A stretch of 18,265 nucleotides of DNA from Actinomycetes bacterium (GTDB taxonomy: Bacteria; Actinomycetota; Acidimicrobiia; Acidimicrobiales; RAAP-2). The stretch's first letter is position 1, and each line of letters begins with the position of its first letter. The notes beneath the pieces are model-generated. The model was given only the letters and a program-made list of their open reading frames with translations, had not been told where the DNA came from and did not search any database. Positions 1 through 6,672 of this stretch are shown here, piece by piece. The stretch is taken from positions 1 to 18,265 of the forward strand of contig JAJYWG010000520.1 of assembly GCA_021791615.1 (NCBI GenBank), in the 5' to 3' direction. The translations under genes were made by a program, and so were the position numbers.

Positions 1-199
1 AAGGTGGTGGCCTGATGCCTCTGGCATCTGTCCGTGACAGTGGCACGGCTGGAATACCAGCCGCCCGAGAGGCCCGGAGACGGGCCTCAAGGTCAGTGAG
101 ATATTCGCTGATAGTTCGGGGAACGGTGACGGCGTGAGCAGCCTGCGCCGTTGCGGGCTGTGCCAGGTGCGTAGCGGGAGCCTGCGGCTCGATGGGCAT
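1..199 (-). CDS. Possible start of an unrecognised protein, running off the left edge
   Basis: Reading the minus strand from an ATG at 199-197, an open frame of about 66 codons continues without a stop to position 1. The first half is Ala/Pro/Gln-rich; the part around codons 30-45 reads TISEYLTDLEARLRAS, a plausible amphipathic helix, followed by AAGIPAVPLSRTDARG. An in-frame stop lies at 238-236, which bounds the 5' end. There is no good Shine-Dalgarno site upstream. I recognise no family. Codon third positions are less G/C-rich than in the main genes, and the same DNA folds into a run of small hairpins, so a non-coding structured element is a real alternative. On the plus strand another frame is also open from the edge to about 137, an effect of the palindromes. 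Treat as tentative. Confidence 0.3.
   Translation of the reverse strand, partial: MPIEPQAPATHLAQPATAQAAHAVTVPRTISEYLTDLEARLRASRAAGIPAVPLSRTDARGIRPPP
14..190. other. Run of consecutive short stem-loops (structured element)
   Basis: Plus-strand inverted repeats follow each other almost without gaps: 14-19/23-28 (6 bp, 3-nt loop), 28-32/36-40 (5 bp, 3-nt loop), 47-52/57-62 (6 bp, loop AATA), 69-76/81-88 (8 bp, loop GAGA), 93-99/105-111 (7 bp with one G-T pair, 5-nt loop), 114-117/121-124 (4 bp), 139-143 plus 146-148 paired with 153-155 plus 156-160 (two-part stem, loop CGTT), and 178-182/186-190 (5 bp, 3-nt loop). The density is higher than GC content alone seems to explain. It could be a non-coding RNA, a mobile-element end, or structure within a coding region on the minus strand. 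No known RNA family is recognised. Confidence 0.45.
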
Positions 200-502
200 T
201 GCCTGCGGATGGACGAACAAGTAACAAGTGCAGTCTCATCAAGTCTCGTGATGGCCAGCCTGTAGTTGGGCGCGAGGAGGTTGGCGTTGTCTGCCGCGTA
301 GGAAACGGTTCGCAAAGCACCTGGGTCCGAAGGTGTCCGCTGGCCCGCTTCGGTCGGAGATCGTCGGCGCTACGCGCTAGGTGACGCGGACGGGGTCTTG
401 AACCGAATGCGCGGACGCCGGTATTGGCACGCGGAACTTTCAGCCGGGACCACACCGCATCGTCCATTGGTAGGATATGTGTCCACTCAAATATCCGATA
501 GA
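200..502. other. Gap of about 300 bp upstream of the toxin-antitoxin pair
   Basis: No convincing gene is seen. Short open frames here (for example plus 199-384) have unlike-protein composition. A further small inverted repeat lies at 237-241/249-253. The right part holds the regulatory elements of the toxin-antitoxin pair, listed separately. No tRNA could be folded: the GGTTC-like strings near 307 and 394 lack matching arms. Confidence 0.4.
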
Positions 503-504
503 AT
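473..504 (+). promoter_or_regulatory. Candidate operator and -10 element of the mazEF-type operon
   Basis: GGATAT at 473-478 is repeated inverted as ATATCC at 491-496 with a 12-nt spacer, and a second small palindrome TATC-C-GATA occupies 492-500. TAGAAT at 499-504 fits the actinobacterial -10 pattern TANNNT and ends 7 nt before the ATG at 512. No Shine-Dalgarno site precedes that ATG. This arrangement suggests a leaderless mRNA starting at or next to the antitoxin ATG. Another TANNNT, TAGGAT at 471-476, could serve instead with a short leader. Binding of the antitoxin to its own promoter is general for this type of system; the site itself is inferred. No clear -35 is visible. Confidence 0.35.
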
Positions 505-511
505 GTGCTCA

Positions 512-751
512 ATGGCGAAGGTGAAGATCTCGGCCACCGTGGATCCCGTCCGTCTCGAGCAGGCGAAGGAGCTCACCGGCGTGAGGAATGTCTCGCAGGT
601 ACTTGAGCGGGGACTCGCAGCATTGATCGAAGACGAGTTGGAACGAATCCACGCCGAGGGGTACGCACGGCAGCCTCAGGCGGGCGAGGCGGTCAACGCC
701 GTCGACGCTGCAATCTGGGTCGACTTGCCCTGGGACGAAGAAGGCGAATGA
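512..751 (+). CDS. mazE: Antitoxin of a MazEF-type toxin-antitoxin pair (ribbon-helix-helix)
   Basis: A 79-residue protein. Its N-terminus, KVKISATVDPVRLEQAKE, gives a short strand followed by a helix, as in ribbon-helix-helix DNA-binding domains, and residues 25-45 (NVSQVLERGLAALIEDEL) form the second helix. The C-terminus ends in VDLPWDEEGE, an acidic, tryptophan-containing tail of the kind mycobacterial MazE-like antitoxins use to cover the toxin. It should neutralise the downstream RNase and repress the operon. Starts at 503 (three residues longer) and 512 are both possible; 512 is preferred because TAGAAT lies 7 nt upstream. The stop overlaps the toxin ATG by 4 nt (ATGA), so the two genes are translationally coupled. 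The subtype within the MazE/VapB/ParD-like families is not certain. Confidence 0.8.
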   Translation: MAKVKISATVDPVRLEQAKELTGVRNVSQVLERGLAALIEDELERIHAEGYARQPQAGEAVNAVDAAIWVDLPWDEEGE

Positions 752-1077
752 ACGCGGAGGCCTCACAACCCGAACGAGGCGATGTCTGGTTTGCCGAAGT
801 GCCAGGCGACAAGCTTCGGCCCGTGGTCGTGCTCACCAGGAGCTCAGTCCTGCCCCGGCTGACCACGATTCTCGTCGCCCCGGTGACCAGCCGAGTGAGA
901 AGCATTCCAACGGAGGTGCCGCTCGGGCCTGCCCACGGTCTCCGCCGCCAGTGCGTCGCGAACTTCGACAACATCCTTCCTCTGCCGAAAGGTGTGCTGA
1001 CCCAGCGCGTCGGGCGACTTGATGCCTCGGATCTACGGCGTGTGTGTGCTGCGGCCCGCTTCGCCATCCAGTGCTGA
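748..1077 (+). CDS. mazF: MazF/PemK-family endoribonuclease toxin
   Basis: A 109-residue protein covering a complete MazF domain. The N-terminal GDVWFAEVPG (residues 11-20) and LRPVVVLTR (23-31) are the hallmark first strands; Arg24 corresponds to the catalytic arginine and Thr47 in LVAPVTSRVR to the conserved Thr/Ser. The family signature VANFDNILPLPKGVL (70-84) and the closing RVGRLDASDL helix are present. MazF toxins cut mRNA or other RNA at short sequences as ribosome-independent RNases; the target sequence of this one cannot be read from the protein. The ATG overlaps the antitoxin stop. No frame break or missing catalytic residue is seen, so the toxin looks functional. The pair sits just upstream of ftsE, which is not its usual neighbour and fits a mobile accessory module. 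Confidence 0.9.
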   Translation: MNAEASQPERGDVWFAEVPGDKLRPVVVLTRSSVLPRLTTILVAPVTSRVRSIPTEVPLGPAHGLRRQCVANFDNILPLPKGVLTQRVGRLDASDLRRVCAAARFAIQC

Positions 1078-1460
1078 ACGCTGACCGGTCGGAATGTGCA
1101 GCTCTGGAGCCGGCTGACTCCTCGCATCGGCGGGTCAACGGCATCCGTGCCGCACAGCTGCGATGCGTGCTCGGATCGAGGCTGGAAGCCCATGCCAGAG
1201 CCCATTGCAGAGCCCATGCCAGAGCCCATTGCAGAGCCCATGGGTCCGATCGACATCTCCGAAGTACCGGCCGGCGCCTTCGGGCAGACAGCGGTCGTTG
1301 GTCATGACGAAGGCCTGCGGCTACCGTCCGTGAGCAGGGAATGGTACCCATGGACCACTTGGAGCGCCGGGGCCGATAGCATTGGCGCGGTCCCACCGTG
1401 CCATCCGACGACGTACGGGCCGCCACGCGCCCGGCTCCGGCCGATCGAGCTCATCTCAGA
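1078..1460. other. Gap between the toxin gene and ftsE
   Basis: About 380 bp without a convincing gene. It contains the 12-bp tandem repeat at 1188-1240. A plus-strand frame from a GTG at 1096 to 1464 is open (122 codons) and ends in an ATGA overlap with ftsE, but its composition away from the repeat is not protein-like and no ribosome site precedes it, so it is not called. A weak promoter-like pair, TTGGTC at 1298-1303 and TACCGT at 1322-1327 with an 18-nt spacer, could drive ftsE; this is low-confidence inference. Confidence 0.4.
1188..1240. repeat. 12-bp tandem repeat, about 4.4 copies, upstream of ftsE
   Basis: Units GCCCATGCCAGA (1188-1199, 1212-1223) and GCCCATTGCAGA (1200-1211, 1224-1235) alternate, so the higher-order period is 24 bp; a fifth partial unit GCCCA starts at 1236. 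Being a multiple of three, it keeps every reading frame open, which explains Met-Pro-Glu-Pro or Met-Gly-Ser strings in the conceptual translations. It looks like a slippage-prone minisatellite of the VNTR kind. Confidence 0.85.
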
Positions 1461-2216
1461 ATGATCACCTTCGAGAACGTCACCAAGACGTACAAGCACA
1501 CCACTGTCGCGCTGCGCGACGTCTCGCTCGACATCGAAAAGGGCGAGTTCGTCTTCTTGATCGGAGCGTCCGGTTCCGGCAAGACCACCTTCATTCGCCT
1601 GCTGCTCCGAGAGGAGATCCCGGACAAGGGCCAGATCTGGGAGGCCGGGCGGGACATCGTCCACCTCCCCAAGTGGAGGGTTCCCTACCTCAGGAGGAAC
1701 ATCGGATGCGTGTTCCAGGACTTCCGGCTCCTGCCCAACAAGACCGTGTTCGAGAATGTCGCGTTCGCCTTGGAAGTGATCGGTCGCCCTCGCCACGTCG
1801 TCCAGGTGCAGGTTCCCCAGATCCTCGACCTGGTCGGCCTGGCCAAGAAGTCAGACAACCTTCCCGGCGAGCTCTCCGGAGGTGAGCAGCAGCGCGTGGC
1901 AATCGCTCGCGCGTTCGTGAACAGACCCCTCATCCTGCTCGCCGACGAGCCCACCGGGAACCTCGACCCGGCGACGAGCCAGGGCATCATGCAGCTGCTC
2001 GATCGGATCAACCGCACCGGGACCACCGTGGTGGTCGCGACCCATGACGAGATCCTCGTGAACTGGATGCGCCGCCGGGTCATCGAGCTGGACCACGGCA
2101 CCTTGGTCCGCGACCAGGCCCGCGGGGTGTACGGGATCGACTCGGGGACCACCGACTCCGACGCTGATCTCGACGACGGCGACGGCGCCGGCGCGGCCAA
2201 GGGCGGTGTGGCCTGA
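1461..2216 (+). CDS. ftsE: Cell division ATP-binding protein FtsE
   Basis: FtsE is the cytoplasmic ATPase of the FtsEX complex, which uses ATP turnover to activate peptidoglycan hydrolases at the septum through FtsX. The 251-residue protein has all ABC elements: Walker A GASGSGKT (35-42), Q-loop Gln86 in [10 protein letters not shown], signature LSGGEQQRV (138-146), Walker B ILLADEP (158-164) and the switch His195. [10 protein letters not shown] at the start and [18 protein letters not shown] are typical FtsE strings. An acidic, low-complexity tail (about 229-251, Asp/Gly/Ala) extends past the usual end. ATG 1461 is chosen because it begins the domain exactly; no Shine-Dalgarno site is seen, and an upstream GTG/ATG would add about 21 unlike-family residues. 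The stop overlaps ftsX (TGATG). The common upstream neighbour prfB is not within the window. Confidence 0.95.
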   Translation: MITFENVTKTYKHTTVALRDVSLDIEKGEFVFLIGASGSGKTTFIRLLLREEIPDKGQIWEAGRDIVHLPKWRVPYLRRNIGCVFQDFRLLPNKTVFENVAFALEVIGRPRHVVQVQVPQILDLVGLAKKSDNLPGELSGGEQQRVAIARAFVNRPLILLADEPTGNLDPATSQGIMQLLDRINRTGTTVVVATHDEILVNWMRRRVIELDHGTLVRDQARGVYGIDSGTTDSDADLDDGDGAGAAKGGVA

Positions 2217-3109
2217 TGCCGGTCTCGGCCGACTACGTTGCCAGGGAGACCGCGTCGAACCTCTGGCGAAACCGGCTCATGACCATCGCGGCGGTCCTCA
2301 CGGTGGCCGTCTCCCTCTCCCTCGTCGGTGCGGCGCTGTTGCTCAAGCAAGGTGCGGCCCAGGCAGAAGGGGAATGGCAGCGGGGAACCCAAGTGGTCGT
2401 CTGGATGCAGCCGACAGCAAGCAAGGCCGAGATCCAGGCCATCGGGACGCAGCTCAAGACCCTCTCGTACGTCGACCAGCCCTGTGTGTACAGGGACCAC
2501 GCCTACGACTACGCCGAGGCAAAGCGGCTTCTCGGCCAGGTCTACGTCGAAGCCGGCGTGACGGCAGCGCAGACCCCGACGTCCTGGCGCTGCATTCCTG
2601 TGCATCCCCAGGACGCGACGGCGGTCATCGCGAAGTTCTCCGGGCAGCCGGGTGTCATCCAGGTCACAGCTCCGCTGCAGCAGATCCGCAGCGAGGAGAA
2701 CGTGATCAACATCCTCCAGATCGTGTTCGTGGTCGTGGCCGTGGTGCTGCTGATCTCGGCGTCGGTCCTGATCCTCAACACGATTCGGATGGCGATCTTC
2801 GCCCGGCGCCGCGAGGTGTCGGTGATGAAGCTCGTCGGGGCGACCAACTGGTTCATCAGGCTTCCGTTCATGACCGAGGGGATGATCCAAGGACTCATCG
2901 GGTCCGGAGTGGCCGCGGCATTGGTCTACGTCCTCCACGTGCTCCTGAACGACGCCGGGAACCCGGTGACCCATCCCGGGTCGCTGCTGGCGCAGATGCG
3001 GATGAGCGGTTGGGCGGTGTTCGGCACCGATGCGGTGGTCGTGATCGTGGGTGTGTGCGTGGGAACGCTGGGCTCGGCGATCGCCATCCGACGATTCCTC
3101 GACGTGTGA
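2216..3109 (+). CDS. ftsX: Cell division protein FtsX (permease-like subunit)
   Basis: FtsX is the membrane half of FtsEX and relays ATPase cycles to extracellular cell-wall hydrolases (RipC-type in mycobacteria). The 297-residue protein has the family's four-helix layout: TM1 about 22-43, an extracellular domain about 45-162, TM2 about 164-192, then RRREVSVMKLVGATNWFIRLPF (the conserved FtsX cytoplasmic loop, 198-218), TM3 about 222-244 and TM4 about 269-293. Length is normal. Cys90 and Cys126 in the extracellular domain could form a disulfide, as in the actinobacterial FtsX domain; that is inference from the pair alone. The start ATG shares one base with the ftsE stop (TGATG), so translation is coupled. 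No hydrolase or smpB gene follows; instead another ABC system begins in the last four bases. Confidence 0.95.
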   Translation: MPVSADYVARETASNLWRNRLMTIAAVLTVAVSLSLVGAALLLKQGAAQAEGEWQRGTQVVVWMQPTASKAEIQAIGTQLKTLSYVDQPCVYRDHAYDYAEAKRLLGQVYVEAGVTAAQTPTSWRCIPVHPQDATAVIAKFSGQPGVIQVTAPLQQIRSEENVINILQIVFVVVAVVLLISASVLILNTIRMAIFARRREVSVMKLVGATNWFIRLPFMTEGMIQGLIGSGVAAALVYVLHVLLNDAGNPVTHPGSLLAQMRMSGWAVFGTDAVVVIVGVCVGTLGSAIAIRRFLDV

Positions 3110-3891
3110 GCCACGTGCCGGTCCCAGCGGCGGAGGCCGCCGACCCTGCGGTGCCGAGCGAAGCACCGCCGCCGGCCGTGGTCGCCCACGAGGTCACCAA
3201 GCGTCATGGTGCTGGAGCGACCGCCGTGCTGGCGTTGGACCGCGTCTCGCTCGCATTCGAACCGGGCGTTCTGACGGCGATCACCGGGCCCTCGGGGTCG
3301 GGCAAGTCGACGCTCCTCCACTGCCTGGCGGGGCTCGATCGGCCGACGTCGGGGCGGGTCGTCCTCGGTGGTGTGGACCTCACGGGCTGCAGCGACCGGC
3401 AGCTCACCCGTGTCCGCCGGGACCACGTGGGGTTCGTGTTCCAGGCCTTCAACCTGGTCCCCACCCTCACTGCCGCCGAGAACATCGTGCTCCCGCTCGA
3501 GATCGCCGGACGCTCGATCGACACCTCTTGGCGGGACGAGCTGGTCGAGGTCCTCGGGATCGGTGGACGGTTGCGCCATCGCCCACCACAGCTCTCTGGG
3601 GGCGAGCAGCAGCGAGTCGCCGTGGCCCGCGCACTCATCGGTCGCCCGGACGTGATCTACGCCGACGAGCCCACCGGGAACCTCGACTCGCGAACCGGGC
3701 ACGAGCTTCTCTCCCTCATCACCGATGCGGTCCATCGCTACGGGCAGACGGTCATCATGGTGACGCACGATCCGGGCGTCGCGGCCCAGGCGCACCGGGT
3801 GGTGTTCCTCGTGGACGGCAGGGTGGCCGAGGACCTCTCGACACCGGATCCGCCGACGGTGCACCAACGCATGCAGGTCCTGTGGGGATGA
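3106..3891 (+). CDS. ABC transporter ATP-binding protein, LolD/MacB type
   Basis: A 261-residue ATPase that should power the FtsX-family permease encoded next. It has Walker A GPSGSGKST (61-69), Q-loop Gln113 in FVFQAFNLVPTLTAAENI, signature LSGGEQQRV (163-171), Walker B VIYADEP (183-189) and His221. These match the MacB/LolD/SalX group, whose members drive mechanotransmission or extrusion of lipoproteins, peptides or antibiotics rather than simple channel transport. The substrate is unknown. A Pro/Ala-rich stretch of about 24 residues precedes the domain. GTG 3106 is chosen because it overlaps the ftsX stop (GTGA) in the same style as the other junctions; GTG 3115 is possible. The direct coupling to ftsEX suggests one transcript for all four ABC genes. 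Confidence 0.9.
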   Translation: MSHVPVPAAEAADPAVPSEAPPPAVVAHEVTKRHGAGATAVLALDRVSLAFEPGVLTAITGPSGSGKSTLLHCLAGLDRPTSGRVVLGGVDLTGCSDRQLTRVRRDHVGFVFQAFNLVPTLTAAENIVLPLEIAGRSIDTSWRDELVEVLGIGGRLRHRPPQLSGGEQQRVAVARALIGRPDVIYADEPTGNLDSRTGHELLSLITDAVHRYGQTVIMVTHDPGVAAQAHRVVFLVDGRVAEDLSTPDPPTVHQRMQVLWG

Positions 3892-3946
3892 ACGCGACCG
3901 ACGCCGGAGCCGATTCCGGGCCGGTTTGCTTTTTGCGGTTGTCACA

Positions 3947-6556
3947 GTGCTGCGGCTGACGTGGCGGGGCCTGGTGGCCCACCGAGTGCGCCTGGTGGCG
4001 ACTGTGGTGGCCGTCGCGCTCGGCGTGAGCTTTGTCGCCGGCACCTACGTGCTCACCGACACCCTGCGTGCGGCGATCACGAGCGTCCTCAATCAGTCCC
4101 AGGCCCATGTGGCGATCGTGGTGGACGGGCGCTCGGTGCAGTCCACATCTGCGCTGGCGGGCGACGGCGGCAACCTTGGCGACCTCGGCCTCACGATCCC
4201 CCAGTCCACCATCGCCAAGGTGGCATCGGTGCCCGGTGTTGCAGCGGCCGAGGGGACGGCCGTTGGTGCAGTCAAGGTGCTCGGACCCGGCCACAAGGTA
4301 CTGACCAGCGCGACGTCGCTCCAGCTCGCCTTCTCCGTCGGCGACGTGCCGGCGCTGCGCTCGCTCACGCTGCGCCACGGGAAATTCCCGACGGCTCCGA
4401 GCCAGGCAGTCCTCGACGTGACGACGGCCCGCCGGTACCACATCGATATCGGCCAGACGATCGACGTGGCTGGAGCCGGCTCCACTGCCCGGTTCCATGT
4501 AGTGGGGATCGTCGGCTACGGCAGCGCCGATTCATTGGCCGGTGCGACGATCGTGGGTCTCACCCTCACCGCCGCCCAGGCGGTCCTGGGCCAGCCCGGA
4601 CGCGTCTACGACGTGGTCGCATCCGCCTCTTTCGGGGTCAGCTCCAGGACTCTGGCGAAGCGCGTTGCGGCGGCGGTCGGCCCGCGTTTTCAGGTCCAGA
4701 CCCAGGCACAGGCCATCGCCGCGACGACCTCGGCGGTCAACAAGGGCCTGTCGGTGTTCGGAGACGTCCTCCTCGTCTTCGCCGGCGTGGCGCTTTTCGT
4801 AGCCGTCTTCCTCATCTTCAACACCTTCTCGATCCTGCTCACGCAGCGAACCCGCGAGCTCGCGCTCTTGCGTTGCCTCGGCGCGCTGCGGCGCCAGATC
4901 GTCCTCTCGGTCCTGGTCGAGTCGGGGGCGATCGGGCTGGCGTCGTCGGTGATCGGGTTGGGGGCGGGGGTCCTGCTCGCTCTCGGTCTCCGCAGCTTGT
5001 TGGCGGCCGTCGGCGTCGGTTTTCCGTCGACGCCGCCGGTGGTCGAGCTGCGCACGGTGGTGGTCTCCCTCATCGTGGGCACGGCGGCCACGATGGCCGC
5101 GGCGCTCCTGCCGGCATGGCGCGCCGCCCGCACCGAACCGGTCGGTGCCCTGCGAGATGAACCGGCGGTCGACACCCAGCGCCCGGCGCCGCTGCGCGTG
5201 GCGCTCGGGCTCGCCCTCGTGGTGCTGGGTGTCGTCGCAGTCGTCGGTGCGCTCCAGGCCGATGGCGGTCGATCGGCCGGGGCGTCCACGAGGGCCGATG
5301 TCGCGGGTCTCGGCCTGGTGCTGGGCTTCCTCGGACTGGCCGCGCTCGTCCCCATGGTGGTCCGACCCCTCGCCGGGGCACTGGGGTGGCCTCTCGCGCG
5401 GCTTCTCGGAGTCCCCGGCAAGCTCGGGAGAAGCAACGCGATGCGCAACCCGCGCCGGACGGCATCGACGGCTGCAGCACTCATGATCGGGCTCACCCTC
5501 GTCACGGGTATCGCCGTGCTCTCCCATTCGGTGCAGTCCTCCACCGATGCTTCGCTCGAGCAGGGGCTGCACGCAGATCTGATCTTGTCGCCGAGCAGCA
5601 CGCAGTCGCTCTCCCCCAGCGTCGTGGCGCGCGTGGCGGCGGTGCGCCAACTTCACGACGAGGCCGCTCTGTCTTCAGGCGAGCTCCGCATCGATTCGAA
5701 TGGCGCTGCTCGCGGTGTCAGCCGGTTGGCGGGCGCGAGCGGCACCGATGTGGCGTCGTACGTGCGGGACGTCTCGGTCCCCGTGGTCGCCGGCACCTTG
5801 CGCCGGCTCGGCACCAATGCCGTCGCAGTGACCACCGGGATTGCCGAGAGCTGGCACCTCAAGGTCGGAGACGAGCTGGAAGTGGGGTCGACCCAGGTCA
5901 AAAGAGACGGCTACCGGGTAGCAGCAGTCATCGGCGATCCCACCGGCATGACCGGTGACCTGCTGTTCACCACCTCCGGCCTCGCGCACCTGTTTCCCCA
6001 GAGCGCGCCCTCGGTCCAGCGAGTGCTGGTCCGCGTTGTCCCGGGGACCTCTCTCGCGGTGGCTGAGCGGGCGATGTCTCGCGTCTTGGCGACATTTCCC
6101 CAAGTGAAAGTCAGGACCAAAGCTTCCTTCATCAACTCGCAGAACAAGCAGTTCCAGCAGCTCATCGGCGTGGTGACTGCCCTGCTTGGTCTGGCGGTGG
6201 TCATCGCTCTCTTTGGGATCGTGAACACCCTGGCGCTTTCGGTCATCGAGCGCCGACGCGAGATCGGGCTGCTGCGCGCCCTTGGGCTGTCCCGGCGCCA
6301 GCTCAGGGCGGCGATCCGTTGGGAGGCGGTCGTGGTTGCGCTCATCGGGACGATCCTCGGGATCGTTCTTGGGATCGTGTTCGGCTGGGTGGTGGTTGAC
6401 GCCATTCGCTCCGACGGCGTCAATCTGTTCTCGGTGCCCGTCGTCGAGCTCGTGCTCTTTGTCGTCGTTGCCGCTCTGGCCGGCGTGGTCGCCGCGCTCG
6501 TTCCCGCCCGTAGCGCCGCCAGGGTCGACGTCCTGGCTGCCATCACGACCGAGTGA
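3947..6556 (+). CDS. Large ABC transporter permease with two FtsX domains
   Basis: About 869 residues. Order of parts: TM1 (about 13-35, after LRLTWRGLVAHRVRL), a large extracytoplasmic MacB-type core domain, a first FtsX domain with three helices (about 266-400, including the loop QRTRELALLRCLGALRRQ), a pair of central helices (about 420-495), RNPRRTASTAAALMIGLTLVTG leading into another membrane helix and a second extracytoplasmic domain, and a second FtsX domain (about 738-864, loop ERRREIGLLRALGLSRRQ). The duplicated layout is common in actinobacterial exporters paired with a LolD-like ATPase. Substrate unknown. Start choice is unsure: GTG 3947 begins at the conserved motif, TTG 3926 is seven codons longer; neither has a ribosome site. 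An ATG at 3888 overlapping the upstream stop lies in another frame and stops at 3959, see findings. Confidence 0.88.
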   Translation: MLRLTWRGLVAHRVRLVATVVAVALGVSFVAGTYVLTDTLRAAITSVLNQSQAHVAIVVDGRSVQSTSALAGDGGNLGDLGLTIPQSTIAKVASVPGVAAAEGTAVGAVKVLGPGHKVLTSATSLQLAFSVGDVPALRSLTLRHGKFPTAPSQAVLDVTTARRYHIDIGQTIDVAGAGSTARFHVVGIVGYGSADSLAGATIVGLTLTAAQAVLGQPGRVYDVVASASFGVSSRTLAKRVAAAVGPRFQVQTQAQAIAATTSAVNKGLSVFGDVLLVFAGVALFVAVFLIFNTFSILLTQRTRELALLRCLGALRRQIVLSVLVESGAIGLASSVIGLGAGVLLALGLRSLLAAVGVGFPSTPPVVELRTVVVSLIVGTAATMAAALLPAWRAARTEPVGALRDEPAVDTQRPAPLRVALGLALVVLGVVAVVGALQADGGRSAGASTRADVAGLGLVLGFLGLAALVPMVVRPLAGALGWPLARLLGVPGKLGRSNAMRNPRRTASTAAALMIGLTLVTGIAVLSHSVQSSTDASLEQGLHADLILSPSSTQSLSPSVVARVAAVRQLHDEAALSSGELRIDSNGAARGVSRLAGASGTDVASYVRDVSVPVVAGTLRRLGTNAVAVTTGIAESWHLKVGDELEVGSTQVKRDGYRVAAVIGDPTGMTGDLLFTTSGLAHLFPQSAPSVQRVLVRVVPGTSLAVAERAMSRVLATFPQVKVRTKASFINSQNKQFQQLIGVVTALLGLAVVIALFGIVNTLALSVIERRREIGLLRALGLSRRQLRAAIRWEAVVVALIGTILGIVLGIVFGWVVVDAIRSDGVNLFSVPVVELVLFVVVAALAGVVAALVPARSAARVDVLAAITTE

Positions 6557-6672
6557 GGACGGCCGCGCTCGCCGTCATCGGCGTCCAGCGGTGACACGGC
6601 ATGGCCGCTCACGGCAGTGCAGCGCCCTGGAGGGCAGGCGCTCCCACCGACCACTCGATAGCGTGGTGCAGC

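Noticed and set aside
200..420. tRNA, tmRNA, retron or group II intron remnants
   Set aside because: GGTTC-like strings lack matching acceptor and T arms, there is no tag-peptide sequence, and no reverse transcriptase or intron core is visible in the window.
93..512. A 139-codon minus-strand frame over the left gap
   Set aside because: The composition is Arg/Pro/Ser-rich without regular structure, it overlaps the toxin-antitoxin promoter, and another minus frame fits better near the edge.
1096..1464. A 122-codon frame ending in an ATGA overlap with ftsE
   Set aside because: There is no ribosome site, protein-like content is limited to the repeat, and any ATG followed by A creates such an overlap by chance.
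1685..3166. A long minus-strand open frame across ftsE/ftsX
   Set aside because: It is a shadow of the strongly coding plus strand in GC-rich DNA: His/Arg/Asp-rich, no domain, and opposite to two clear genes.
6601..6672. Upstream ATG as start of the esterase
   Set aside because: The extra 24 residues are unlike the family and there is no ribosome site; GTG 6673 has a TANNNT 8 nt upstream. It remains possible.
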